Positions 34,474-44,133 of a stretch of 64,000 nucleotides of DNA are shown one piece after another. The notes under the pieces are model-generated. The model did not search any database. It worked only from the letters and a program-made list of their open reading frames with translations, and was not told where the DNA came from. Source of the stretch: Clostridiaceae bacterium (GTDB lineage: Bacteria > Bacillota > Clostridia > Lachnospirales > Lachnospiraceae); the NCBI GenBank assembly GCA_009911065.1, contig QXWR01000023.1:1-64000 (forward strand), read 5' to 3'. A program made the translations under genes and the position numbers. The first letter of the stretch is position 1. Every line of letters begins with the position of its first letter.

Positions 34474-36408
34474 ATGCGTTTTCAGATTCATGACGGTACG
34501 GTTTCTTTTGGGGGAAATAGAGTGCTGTCCCATTTGAATTTTGAGATCAAAGGGAAGGAAAAGGTAGCTGTTGTAGGCGCTAACGGAGCTGGGAAAACCA
34601 CGCTTCTTAGGCTGATTGCAGGGGAGGTGGAGCTGGACCGGGATGATAGGCGCAGAGATTTGGGAATGGAAGCTTCCAGAAAGCTGACCATTGGAATTTT
34701 AAAGCAACAGGCATTTGCTGATAACAGCCGGACTGTGGAGGAGGAGATTCTTTTCCATTGTCCTCATAAAGACGTTTCATCCAGGGAACGGTTTGATTAT
34801 GAGAGAGAATACGATGTGTTGTTTACTGGATTCGGTTTTTTGAAAGAGGATAAAAAGAGACGGCTTTTTGAATTTTCCGGGGGAGAACAGACACGCATTG
34901 CTTTGATACGGCTACTTTTGGAAAAGCCAGACCTTTTGTTATTAGACGAGCCTACCAACCATCTGGATTTGGAGAAGACACAATGGTTGGAGGAATATTT
35001 ACGAGAATATCCCCATGCAGTGATTATGGTGTCCCACGACCGTTTCTTTCTGGATCAGGTGGCGGAGAGCGTATGGGAGCTGGAGGATGGTAAAGCAGTA
35101 AAATATCCGGGAAATTACACAGCCTACCGTCAGGAAAAGAAAAAGCGTATGGCTCTGTGGAAGAAGGAATGGGAACGGCAGCAGAAGGAGATACAACGGT
35201 TGGAGGATGTGGTAAAAAGATTTAAACATAAGCCCACAAAAGCTTCTTTTGCACAGGCCAAAAAGAAACAGATTGAGCGTATGGCTCTGGTGCAAACGCC
35301 AAAAAGAGAAAAGTTTCCATTATTTACAGGAGAGCTTCATCCGGTGAATCCAGGAGGAAAACTGGTATTTGAGGCAGAACATTTGGAGATCGGATATGAT
35401 CAGACCATTTTAGAGCTTTCTCTTAGGATTCGCAGAGGACAGAAAATCGGGCTGATTGGAAGGAACGGAGCAGGAAAAAGCACATTTTTAAAGACAGTAG
35501 CCGGACTGTTGCCTGGGCGTAAAGGAGAGACACGGTTGGGACGTCATGTAAGTATTGGATATTTTGATCAGCATTCTGCAGAAATTCAGTCAGATAAAAG
35601 TGTGCTGGAGCACTTTCACAGCTGTTTTCCTTCTTTGACAGACAAAGAGGTACGGTCTGTTTTGGGGGCGTATCATTTTGGGGGAAAAGAAGCTGCAAAA
35701 CGGGTCAGCGACCTTTCCGGAGGTGAGAAGGCAAGACTAGTGCTGGCAGAACTTTTACAAAGCAGACCGAATTTTTTAGTTCTGGACGAACCGACAAATC
35801 ACATGGACATTCCGGTAAAAGAGACATTGGAGTCTGCCTTTCAGGCATATACAGGGACTATTCTGTTTGTATCCCATGATCGGTATTTTATTCGTCAGGT
35901 AGCAGAATCTATTTTGTGTTTTCAGGAAGGAAAAGCATATTATTATCCTTTTGGCTATGAACACTATTTGGAACGGATGAAAAAGAGAAGACAAGGAATC
36001 CGTCTGTCAGCCCAGGTTTTGGCAGAAGATCAGGCGTTGGTTGATTCTCTTCGTGCCGTACCGAGAGCAGAACGCCATTATCTTGGGGAGATTTCATCAG
36101 AGGAAGCTTATGAGGAGTGGCGTTTGGCTCCTGGGGTAAAGAAAATGGAAAAAGCCGCCAGAGAATATGAAGTGAAATGGCTTCAGGCAGAACAGCTTCG
36201 CAGGCGGTGGGAAGAGTCAGAGGTATTTTGGGAAGAGTCAGAGATATTTTGGAAACAGGAAGGGGAACCGGAAATATGCCAGGGACAAAAAGCGTTGCGG
36301 GAAAGTCAGACGGCGTATGAAATGGGGAAGATCGAGGCTGCAGAAGCGTGGAAGAAGTGGCATGAAAGCTGTCTGGAATGGTTTGAATTGTGGGAGGAAT
36401 TGAATTGA
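34474..36408 (+). CDS. ABC-F family ATPase (ribosome-associated) with long C-terminal extension
   Basis: A 644-residue soluble protein with two ABC domains and no membrane segments. Walker A motifs are GANGAGKTT (near residue 34) and GRNGAGKST (near 330); signatures are SGGEQTR and SGGEKAR; Walker B is LLLLDEPTNHLDL and FLVLDEPTNHMDI. The linker (VVKRFKHKPTKASFAQAKKK) is the P-site tRNA interaction motif region of ABC-F factors, which rescue stalled or drug-bound ribosomes. About 130 charged helical residues follow the second domain, including a 7-residue tandem repeat WEESEVF/WEESEIF. Antibiotic protection is possible but not shown. GGAGG precedes the ATG. Confidence 0.9.
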   Translation: MRFQIHDGTVSFGGNRVLSHLNFEIKGKEKVAVVGANGAGKTTLLRLIAGEVELDRDDRRRDLGMEASRKLTIGILKQQAFADNSRTVEEEILFHCPHKDVSSRERFDYEREYDVLFTGFGFLKEDKKRRLFEFSGGEQTRIALIRLLLEKPDLLLLDEPTNHLDLEKTQWLEEYLREYPHAVIMVSHDRFFLDQVAESVWELEDGKAVKYPGNYTAYRQEKKKRMALWKKEWERQQKEIQRLEDVVKRFKHKPTKASFAQAKKKQIERMALVQTPKREKFPLFTGELHPVNPGGKLVFEAEHLEIGYDQTILELSLRIRRGQKIGLIGRNGAGKSTFLKTVAGLLPGRKGETRLGRHVSIGYFDQHSAEIQSDKSVLEHFHSCFPSLTDKEVRSVLGAYHFGGKEAAKRVSDLSGGEKARLVLAELLQSRPNFLVLDEPTNHMDIPVKETLESAFQAYTGTILFVSHDRYFIRQVAESILCFQEGKAYYYPFGYEHYLERMKKRRQGIRLSAQVLAEDQALVDSLRAVPRAERHYLGEISSEEAYEEWRLAPGVKKMEKAAREYEVKWLQAEQLRRRWEESEVFWEESEIFWKQEGEPEICQGQKALRESQTAYEMGKIEAAEAWKKWHESCLEWFELWEELN

Positions 36409-37517
36409 AGATCGTTAAGGGTGTATATGGAGAGGCCAGAATATTTACAGAGGATGTGGAACCTTATGCAGAAGCTCAAGTGAAGATGATTTGTGACAAT
36501 GAAGTTGCCAGAGAAAGCAGAATTTGTCTTATGCCGGATATTCATCCGGGGAAAGTAGGACCGATTGGCCTTTCCATGACCGTCACAAATCAGGTAATTC
36601 CCCAGCTTTTAGGGATAGATATTGGCTGTGGAATGACGGTTGTAAAGCTGAATAAAAATCAGGCAGAGTTCCAGAAGCTGGACAAAGTGATTCGAGAAAA
36701 AGTCCCTTCCGGATTTGATGTGCGAAGAAACCCCCATTCCATGGCAGAAGAATTTTCCTATGAGGGACTTCATTGTCTTAGGCAGATTAACCGAAACAAG
36801 GCGGATCGAAGTATGGGGAGCCTGGGGGGCGGGAATCATTTTATTGAGGTAGATAAGGGAGAGGACGGAAGTTTGTATCTGGTGGTTCACACGGGAAGCC
36901 GCCATTTAGGGGAAGAGGTGGCGGAATATTATACCAGACTGGCAAGCCGTCGTTTAAAGGAAGAAGGAAGAGAGATTCCTTATTATATGAGCTATCTGGA
37001 AGGGGAGGATAAGAGGGATTATGTGGAGGATGTAAGGATAATTCAGGATTATGCAGAGTGGAATCGTCAGGTAATTGTCCAGGAGATTTTAAAAGGAATG
37101 AAATGGAAGGCTGTGGAGCAGTTTTCTGTGGCACACAATTATCTTGACGACAGAGGAATCCTTCGAAAGGGAGCAATCTCTGCCAGAAAAGGGGAGCAGT
37201 TGGTGATTCCGATTCATATGAGAGATGGGGTGATTTTAGGTGTGGGAAAAGGAAATCCAGAGTGGAATGAGTCAGCGCCTCATGGATCAGGCCGAAGAAT
37301 GAAGCGGGAAGAGGTAAAGAATCAATATACAGTGTCTCAGTTTAAAAAAGAGATGAAGGGAATTTATAGTACCTGTGTGGGAACTGGGACTTTGGATGAA
37401 GCGCCGTTTGCCTATCGTTCTCTGGAAATGATTTTAGAACAGATACAAGATACCGTGAAGGTGACAGAGGTGTTAAAGCCGGTATATAACTTTAAGGCGG
37501 GAAGCCAGAACAGGTGA
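36405..37517 (+). CDS. rtcB: RtcB-family RNA ligase
   Basis: A 370-residue protein of the RtcB family, which joins RNA 2',3'-cyclic phosphate or 3'-phosphate ends to 5'-OH ends using GTP and Mn. Seen are LMPDIHPGKVGPIGLSMT, the metal cysteine in GIDIGCGMTVV, GSLGGGNHFIEVD, HTGSRHLG and VAHNYLDD. The start is taken as TTG at 36405, which overlaps the ABC-F stop and follows GGGAGGAA; the GTG at 36390 is an alternative. It is likely a repair enzyme for cut tRNA or rRNA. Confidence 0.9.
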   Translation: MKIVKGVYGEARIFTEDVEPYAEAQVKMICDNEVARESRICLMPDIHPGKVGPIGLSMTVTNQVIPQLLGIDIGCGMTVVKLNKNQAEFQKLDKVIREKVPSGFDVRRNPHSMAEEFSYEGLHCLRQINRNKADRSMGSLGGGNHFIEVDKGEDGSLYLVVHTGSRHLGEEVAEYYTRLASRRLKEEGREIPYYMSYLEGEDKRDYVEDVRIIQDYAEWNRQVIVQEILKGMKWKAVEQFSVAHNYLDDRGILRKGAISARKGEQLVIPIHMRDGVILGVGKGNPEWNESAPHGSGRRMKREEVKNQYTVSQFKKEMKGIYSTCVGTGTLDEAPFAYRSLEMILEQIQDTVKVTEVLKPVYNFKAGSQNR

Positions 37518-37527
37518 GGTGACAGAG

Positions 37528-38721
37528 ATGTTATGCAAATTGGAAGCAGATAATTTTAAGTCATTAAATGGATTTGAACTGGAAATTCATCCGCTGACGA
37601 TAGTTGTGGGAAATAATGCGTCCGGGAAAAGCACTTTGTTACAAGTTATGGATTTGATGTTTGGCAGTGTGCGGGAAGATTTTAGCGGGATATTGGCTAG
37701 ACGTGGTTGGAAGGTTGCAGATTTGCGGTCAAAATGTAAGGGGAGACTGTTGTCCAAACATTTAACTTTGGCAGCAGAATTTTATCTGGATGTAGAAGGA
37801 GAATATCGCCATTTACGTTGGGAAATGATTCTTCAGTATGTAATTAACAAAAATCAGCTGATTCTTCAGCATGAGATTGTGAAAGATGTGGATTCCGATA
37901 ACATATATCTGGATTGTCAGGAATCCGGAATCACGCTTTACCGAAGAGAACAAGAGTCGCTTAGATTTCCAAGACTGACAGGGGAATCTTCTGTGCTGAA
38001 GGTGCTGGTGAATGTGGACCGGGGAGGAAAAGAGTATCCGGAGCTGGTGACGCTGAAACGGTTTTTACAGGAAATTCGGTCATTTGAACTTTTGACCCCA
38101 GAGCAGATGAGAGCCAGCAGCAGGGGGATAAGTAAAAGTTTGTCTGCAAATGGAAAAAATCTGCCTTCTTTTCTGAAAAACATGTCAGAGAGACAAAGAA
38201 AGGGTTTTTTGCAAAAATTGCATGATTTGTTGGATAAGCGGATTGAAGATGTAACATCAGAGACACAGGGAAAACCAGGATGGACCTATGTAAACATTAC
38301 AGAAAAATATGATAATTGGCAGTATACCATATCTTCCCGTCACTTAAGTGATGGAATGCTACGGCTTCTTGCATTTCTTGGAGTAAGTGAAGGGGATGAC
38401 GGTTCTTTGTTTTTGTGGGATGAGATTGAAAATGGGATTAACAGCACCTATGCAAAGAAATTGATGGAGATTTTTTATGAAATGAGCAATTCAGGAAGGC
38501 AATTTATGGCGACAACCCATAGTGTGGTATTCTTGGATTTTGTCAGAAAGGAAGATATTGTTTTTCTATATCGGGAGGAAACGCGGGGAAATACAAAAGC
38601 AGTAAGAATTTTTGAATTGCCAGAATTGGCAGAAAAGCTGGAATATATGTATCCTGGAGAGGTTATTTACAATATGGATAACCATGAAATTATTGATATT
38701 TGTCTGGCGCATATAAAATGA
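37528..38721 (+). CDS. AAA family ATPase, SMC/RecF/OLD-like
   Basis: A 397-residue ATPase. The N-terminus (LEADNFKSLNGFELEIHPLT, IVVGNNASGKSTLLQVMDLM) carries Walker A. LSDGMLRLLAFLG is the signature-like motif, FLWDEIENGINSTYAKKLME the Walker B, and FMATTHSVVFLDF the switch histidine. This is the AAA_15/AAA_21 group used in OLD, PARIS and other defence or repair pairs. The next gene is a truncated fragment with a TOPRIM-like start, so the pair is probably broken. GAGGTGACAG precedes the ATG at 37528. Confidence 0.85.
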   Translation: MLCKLEADNFKSLNGFELEIHPLTIVVGNNASGKSTLLQVMDLMFGSVREDFSGILARRGWKVADLRSKCKGRLLSKHLTLAAEFYLDVEGEYRHLRWEMILQYVINKNQLILQHEIVKDVDSDNIYLDCQESGITLYRREQESLRFPRLTGESSVLKVLVNVDRGGKEYPELVTLKRFLQEIRSFELLTPEQMRASSRGISKSLSANGKNLPSFLKNMSERQRKGFLQKLHDLLDKRIEDVTSETQGKPGWTYVNITEKYDNWQYTISSRHLSDGMLRLLAFLGVSEGDDGSLFLWDEIENGINSTYAKKLMEIFYEMSNSGRQFMATTHSVVFLDFVRKEDIVFLYREETRGNTKAVRIFELPELAEKLEYMYPGEVIYNMDNHEIIDICLAHIK

Positions 38722-38733
38722 GGAGCAGGTTTT

Positions 38734-38928
38734 ATGAAGAATTTGGTGGCAGTTACCGGGGAGGGGCCAACCGATTATGGAAGAAAAATATTTGATACAA
38801 AACTTGGAAAGTATCAGTGGCAGTGGGGACCAGTGAAAGAGCTTCTGGAAAAATGCAGAATAAAATTAATAAATGAAATAGAAGTAGAATGGGTGCCAAA
38901 GGATTCACCAATAAGGAGAAACACATGA
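38734..38928 (+). pseudogene. Truncated TOPRIM-like partner of the upstream ATPase
   Basis: A 64-codon frame begins KNLVAVTGEGPTDYGRKIFD. VTGEGPTDYG has the E-G-x-T-D form that opens TOPRIM-type nuclease partners of AAA ATPases. It then stops inside the ribosome site and start of sbcD, overlapping the ATG by 3 bp, and its last residues (SPIRRNT) are merely the sbcD leader read as codons. The rest of the gene has been deleted. It may still be translated as a short peptide. Confidence 0.6.
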
Positions 38929-40073
38929 AACTAATCCATTTATCGGATCTCCACATTGGAAAGCGGGTCAACGAATTTTCCATGTTAGAGGACCAAAGAT
39001 ACATACTGAAACAGATTTTGGACATTACGGACCGGGAGCAGGCAGACGGGGTTTTAGTGGCAGGAGATATTTATGACAAGCCAGTGCCGCCTGCTGAGGC
39101 GGTTCAGGTCTTTGACGAGTTTCTAACCTGTCTTGCAGAAAAGAAAATACCTGTGTTTGCGGTTAGCGGAAATCATGATTCTCCAGAGCGGGTGGCTTTT
39201 GGGGCAAGGCTGATGAGGGGGCAGGGAGTTCATTTGTCGCCAGTATATGACGGGACTGTGACAAGGGTTTCCATGGAAGATAAATATGGGGAAGTTGTAA
39301 TTCATCTGTTGCCTTTTGTAAAGCCAGCGGTGGTGCGTCATGTGTTTGAGGAAGCGGAAGCCGCCAGTTATCAGGATGCGGTTAAGATTGCTGTGGAACA
39401 CATGAACCTAGATACAGGCAAAAGAAATGTGTTGGTGGCTCATCAGTTTGTGACAGGGGCGTTTCGGTGCGATTCTGAGGAGGTTCTGGTGGGAGGAATG
39501 GACAATGTGGATGTGTCTATTTTTGACTCTTTTGACTATGTGGCGTTGGGACACATTCACAGTCCTCAACATGTGGGGCGGGAGACAGTCCGGTACTGTG
39601 GCACGCCTTTAAAGTATTCCTTTTCCGAGGCCGAACAGGAGAAAACCGTAACCGTGGTGGAATTAAAAGCCAAAGGGATGGTGGAGATCCGTACCATTCC
39701 TCTTCTTCCTCTGCGGGATATGCGGCGGATTCGGGGGACTTATCTACAGGTGACAGCTTTGGATTTTTACCGCAATACCAATCAGGAGGATTATGTGCAG
39801 GTGACGCTCACCGATGAGGAGGATGTGCCGGACGGGATGCAGAAGCTGAGAGTCATTTATCCAAATCTTATGAGGCTGGAATATGACAATAAGAGAACCA
39901 GGGACAGCCGGGAGGTGACTGGGGCTTGCGGGGTAGAGAAAAAATCAGGTCTGGAATTGTTTGAGGAGTTTTACGAGCTGCAGAATAATCAGCCTATGAG
40001 TGAGACTCAAAAAGCATTTGTGGAAAAGTTAATGGAGAACATACAGGGAAGATCATGTCAAAGGAGCAATTAA
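38925..40073 (+). CDS. sbcD: Exonuclease subunit SbcD
   Basis: A 382-residue Mre11-type nuclease that, with SbcC, opens hairpins and cleaves blocked DNA ends. Metal motifs are SDLHIGKR, AGDIYDKPV, SGNHDSPERVAFG, VLVAHQFVTG and ALGHIHSPQ. The C-terminal capping domain continues with LPLRDMRRIRG. The ATG at 38925 follows AAGGAGA. The reading from 38889 extends into the upstream fragment and is rejected. Confidence 0.95.
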   Translation: MKLIHLSDLHIGKRVNEFSMLEDQRYILKQILDITDREQADGVLVAGDIYDKPVPPAEAVQVFDEFLTCLAEKKIPVFAVSGNHDSPERVAFGARLMRGQGVHLSPVYDGTVTRVSMEDKYGEVVIHLLPFVKPAVVRHVFEEAEAASYQDAVKIAVEHMNLDTGKRNVLVAHQFVTGAFRCDSEEVLVGGMDNVDVSIFDSFDYVALGHIHSPQHVGRETVRYCGTPLKYSFSEAEQEKTVTVVELKAKGMVEIRTIPLLPLRDMRRIRGTYLQVTALDFYRNTNQEDYVQVTLTDEEDVPDGMQKLRVIYPNLMRLEYDNKRTRDSREVTGACGVEKKSGLELFEEFYELQNNQPMSETQKAFVEKLMENIQGRSCQRSN

Positions 40074-40102
40074 GCGGTACAAAAACAAGAAAGGATTAGG
40101 GA

Positions 40103-43100
40103 ATGAAACCGGAAAAGCTGACAGTCAGCGCTTTTGGTCCTTATGGAGGAAAGCTGGAGATTGATTTTGCCAGGTTAGGGAGACAGGGACTTTTTTTGAT
40201 TACCGGAGATACAGGAGCGGGAAAAACCACGATTTTTGATGCCATAGCCTTTGCGCTGTACGGGGAAGCCAGCGGTACCGTGCGGGAGGCGGGAATGTTT
40301 AGAAGCAAGTATGCTAAGGAAGATGTGCCGACATTTGTGGAGTTGGAGTTTACATATCAAGGGAAAAAATATCGGGTTAAAAGAAACCCGGAATATTTGC
40401 GTCCCAAGGGACGAGGAAGCGGATATACTCTGCAAAAGGCAGACGCAACGCTGGAGTATCCGGACGGACGACAGCCGGTTACAAAAATGCGGGATGTGAC
40501 AAAAGCAGTGGAAGAGCTGATTGGTCTGGATTACCGGCAATTTACCCAGATTGCCATGATTGCCCAGGGGGATTTTCAAAAGCTTTTGTTGGCAGGAACT
40601 ATGGAGCGCAGCGAGATTTTCCGGCAGATTTTTCATACAAGGCTGTATCAGGAAGTTCAGAACCAGTTAAAGGATGCCGCCAGAGATCAGTGGAAGGCAT
40701 ACGACGAGATTCGCCGGAGCATCAGTCAGTATATGAATGGTGTGATATGTGAGGATCGGCCAGAGCTTGATGATTATCCCTTTCACCGGATTTTTGCGGA
40801 GCTGGAAGTTTTGAAAAAAGCCAAATTTGAGGGAAAGGTTCAAAGGGGACTGGAGCTTTTGGGGGAATTGCTGACATGGGATAAAAGGTGGCTTGCCAAA
40901 CTGGAGGAGGAACTGAATCATGTGGAAAATGAGATTCAAAAGGAAGATCGTCTGCTTGGCAAAATAGAGCAAAACAAACGGATTCAAAAGGAACGAAACG
41001 AGACAAAAATTCTTTTGGAAGAGAAGCTGCCACAGCTGGAAGAGGCGAAAAAAGCCAGAGAAGAGATGAGGCAACAGGGGAAAGAGGAAGAAAGACTCAC
41101 AATGGAGATTCGGGAAGGGAAGGAAAAAACCAAGAAATTTCAAGAACTTTCTTTATTGAATCTTCAGCTGGAACAAATAAGGACAGAAGCAATTCGGAAC
41201 AAAGAAGCAGGGGAAAAGGCAAAAACAGAGGCAGAGGATTTAAAAAAGAAAAAAGAGGACAGGACCCAAGAGTGGGAGAGCCTGAATCATGTGGGAGAGG
41301 AGCGGGAAAGGCTTTTTCACCGCAGAGATGTGATACAGGAAAAGAAAGAAGAGCTGACCAATCTTTTAGAGCGCAGAAACATTCTGGAAAGAGAAAGGAA
41401 AGATGCCATAAAAGTTCAGGAAGAGAAGAATAAAAGGGCAGAGCAGTTAGAGACAGAGGTGAAGGGTTTTCAGGAGCAGCTGGAAGCTTTAAAAGACCGG
41501 GAAGTGATTTTAGAGGCATTGTCTGGAAGAAAAAAAGAGCTTGAGGGGCAGCAGGCCAGACTGGGCAAGAACAGACAGGATTTGGAACAGACCGAAAAGC
41601 AGCAGGAAACCAGCCAGGAGGAAGAGGCGAAACTGCTGGTGAAAGAGAAACAGATGACAGAAGAATGGCAGGCGCTTTTGCATCAGCAGGACCAGTTAAA
41701 GAATGCAGACCGGGAACAGGTGGAAAGCCGCCATCAGGCAGAAGAATGCAGACGGCTTTCAGAGGAATTTGATAAAAAGGAGCAACGGTTTACAGAACTG
41801 GAAAAAAAGTACCGAAAACAGCAGGAACTTTATAAGGAAGCGGCTGCAGAATGGGGACAGGCGCGGGAAGAAGCCTATCATCTGGAAAGAAGATTTTTAG
41901 ATGCTCAGGCAGGACTTCTTGCCAGAAATTTACAGGATGGGAAAAAGTGTCCGGTGTGTGGGTCAATCCATCATCCGGCGCCAGCATTGTTGCTGGAGGA
42001 GGTTCCGGAGAAAAGCAGACTGGATGAAAAGAAACGGGTGCTGTCTAAGGCAGAAGCCAGAGTGCAGGAGCTGGGGGCAGAGATCCGGCATCTGAAAGAG
42101 CAAATGTCACAAGAGTGGCAAAGCATATGGAGCGGGGAAGAAAAGGACCTGTATTTTTCATATGGCAGTGAAATAATCCTTCCCCAAAAGGATGGGGTTT
42201 TGGAAAAGGATAAAATAAAACAAGGTCTTACAGAGCTGGGCAAACGATTGAAGGAGCGGTTAAAAAAGGCAGAGGAAGTCTTAGAGCAGGCAGAAGAGAA
42301 TCAGCAGCGTTTAAAAAAAGTGGAGATCCAGAAGAAAGAAATGGAGGAAAAGAGGAACAAACTGGGGGAACAGATTCAGAAAATCCGCGCTGGTTTGGGC
42401 GGACTGGTTGGTACCCGCAATGCGCTCTTAGAGCAGCTTGCTCTTGGAATCCAGGAGGCAAGGGAAGGGATTATCAGGGAGAATTACAGAACAAAATCTG
42501 GAATCCAAACCGAAGCAGATTTGGCAACAAAGGAAGGGAATGAGGGGGATAAAACGGCAGATAAGACAGAAGTTGAAGAATACAATCGAGACGGGGCAAA
42601 TAAGACAGAATCCAGAGAATCCTGGCCAAATGGGGCAGAAGACTGGAAGACACTAACACAAGCGGTTTTGTCACAGTTAGAGAAGCTTATGGAGAGGATA
42701 AGCAGGCAGGAAGAAAAGGCAAGAAACGACCTGAAGATGCGCAATGATTATCAGAAGATCGTCCAGAAGAAAGTGGAAGAACTGGAACAATGCCGGGAAC
42801 AGATCCAGGAGAAAAGAAGCCGTCTGCAAGTCTTGGAAAATCAAAGTATGGAGGACAAAAAAAGACTTTTGCAGGGCTTGAATTTAAAGCAGCCCTGGGG
42901 ACAGGCTTATGAAAGTCCAAAAAAGCTGACCGAAGAAGATTTGTACAGGGCAGGAGAAGTGGCTGCCGGGAAAATGGAGATCACATTGGCTCGTATGGAA
43001 GAGGAGATTGTGAAAAATAGCAGGCAGCTGGAGCGAAAAGAAGTTCTGGGACAGGAGATTCCCAAACTGGAACAGGAGATTCAAAAGCAGGAGAAAATTT

Positions 43101-44083
43101 TGGCCCAGGTGCAGGTGGAGCAGACAAGACTTCTTACAGAACAGAAACATTTGCAGGTACAAAGAGAGCAGCTTTTGGAAGCTTTGGGGGAGAAAACCAG
43201 GGAAGCGTGGATTCAGGAAATGGAGCAAAACCAGCAGGAACTTTCCAGGCTGATTCAAAACCGGGAAAAGGCAGAAGAAACATTTGTCCGGTGTAGTCAA
43301 CAGGTGGCAGAGCTTCAGGCCAAATACCAGACGTTGAAAGAACAGGATTTGGAAACGGGGGAAATGAACGAGGAGGAGTTGATTGAAAGACGGAGACAGC
43401 GCCTGGAACAAAAGTTGGTTCTGTCTGGAAAGAAGCAGGAGCAGTTTGCTGCTTATAAAAAGAATCAGGGAATTTTTGATTCGGTGCAGGGAAGCTGGCA
43501 GGAGATGGCAGTGGTAGAACAGGATTATGTGTGGATGAAAGCATTGTCCGATACAGCCAACGGAACCCTTTCAGGAAAAAGAAAAATTGAGTTGGAAACC
43601 TATATTCAGATGGCATATTTTGACCGGATTTTGCGGCGGGCCAACCTGCGTTTTCTCACCATGAGCGGTGGGCAGTATGAGCTTAAGCGGCAGGAGGATG
43701 GGGATAATAAAAGGGAAAAGGCTGGTTTGGATTTGAATGTGATTGACCATTACAACGGCACAGAACGAAGTGTAAAAACCCTGTCTGGAGGAGAGTCTTT
43801 TCAGGCCTCTTTGTCTTTGGCCTTGGGCCTTTCAGACGAGATACAGTCCTGTGCAGGTGGGATACGTCTGGATACCATGTTTGTGGATGAGGGGTTTGGC
43901 TCTCTGGATGAGGAGGCTTTAAACCAGGCGATGAAAGCTCTTTTGGGACTGGCAGAGGGAGACCGTATGGTGGGAATCATTTCCCATGTGGCAGAACTGA
44001 AAGAACGCATTGAAAAAAAGATTATCGTGACAAAAAATAAGGGAGGAGATGAGATTGGAAGCAGTGCAAGGATAGCTGGCTAA
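40103..44083 (+). CDS. sbcC: Exonuclease subunit SbcC (SMC-like ATPase)
   Basis: A 1326-residue Rad50-like protein, longer than the usual 1000-1100. The N-terminal ATPase half has FLITGDTGAGKTTIFDAIAF. A very long coiled coil follows, interrupted by the zinc hook KKCPVCGSIHHP near residue 615. The C-terminal half has TLSGGESFQASLSLALGL and TMFVDEGFGSLDEEAL. Part of the extra length is a low-complexity insert rich in G, N, E and K around residues 800-850 (42.5-42.65 kb). It follows sbcD after 29 bp. Confidence 0.95.
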   Translation: MKPEKLTVSAFGPYGGKLEIDFARLGRQGLFLITGDTGAGKTTIFDAIAFALYGEASGTVREAGMFRSKYAKEDVPTFVELEFTYQGKKYRVKRNPEYLRPKGRGSGYTLQKADATLEYPDGRQPVTKMRDVTKAVEELIGLDYRQFTQIAMIAQGDFQKLLLAGTMERSEIFRQIFHTRLYQEVQNQLKDAARDQWKAYDEIRRSISQYMNGVICEDRPELDDYPFHRIFAELEVLKKAKFEGKVQRGLELLGELLTWDKRWLAKLEEELNHVENEIQKEDRLLGKIEQNKRIQKERNETKILLEEKLPQLEEAKKAREEMRQQGKEEERLTMEIREGKEKTKKFQELSLLNLQLEQIRTEAIRNKEAGEKAKTEAEDLKKKKEDRTQEWESLNHVGEERERLFHRRDVIQEKKEELTNLLERRNILERERKDAIKVQEEKNKRAEQLETEVKGFQEQLEALKDREVILEALSGRKKELEGQQARLGKNRQDLEQTEKQQETSQEEEAKLLVKEKQMTEEWQALLHQQDQLKNADREQVESRHQAEECRRLSEEFDKKEQRFTELEKKYRKQQELYKEAAAEWGQAREEAYHLERRFLDAQAGLLARNLQDGKKCPVCGSIHHPAPALLLEEVPEKSRLDEKKRVLSKAEARVQELGAEIRHLKEQMSQEWQSIWSGEEKDLYFSYGSEIILPQKDGVLEKDKIKQGLTELGKRLKERLKKAEEVLEQAEENQQRLKKVEIQKKEMEEKRNKLGEQIQKIRAGLGGLVGTRNALLEQLALGIQEAREGIIRENYRTKSGIQTEADLATKEGNEGDKTADKTEVEEYNRDGANKTESRESWPNGAEDWKTLTQAVLSQLEKLMERISRQEEKARNDLKMRNDYQKIVQKKVEELEQCREQIQEKRSRLQVLENQSMEDKKRLLQGLNLKQPWGQAYESPKKLTEEDLYRAGEVAAGKMEITLARMEEEIVKNSRQLERKEVLGQEIPKLEQEIQKQEKILAQVQVEQTRLLTEQKHLQVQREQLLEALGEKTREAWIQEMEQNQQELSRLIQNREKAEETFVRCSQQVAELQAKYQTLKEQDLETGEMNEEELIERRRQRLEQKLVLSGKKQEQFAAYKKNQGIFDSVQGSWQEMAVVEQDYVWMKALSDTANGTLSGKRKIELETYIQMAYFDRILRRANLRFLTMSGGQYELKRQEDGDNKREKAGLDLNVIDHYNGTERSVKTLSGGESFQASLSLALGLSDEIQSCAGGIRLDTMFVDEGFGSLDEEALNQAMKALLGLAEGDRMVGIISHVAELKERIEKKIIVTKNKGGDEIGSSARIAG

Positions 44084-44133
44084 AAGGAGAAAGATAGCAG
44101 AAGGCGGAAAAAATAGAGTAAGGAGTAAATGGG

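Noticed and set aside
40667..43616. Several - strand frames of 70-175 codons opposite sbcC
   Set aside because: They are shadows of a purine-rich coiled-coil gene whose complement is rich in F, L, P and S codons.
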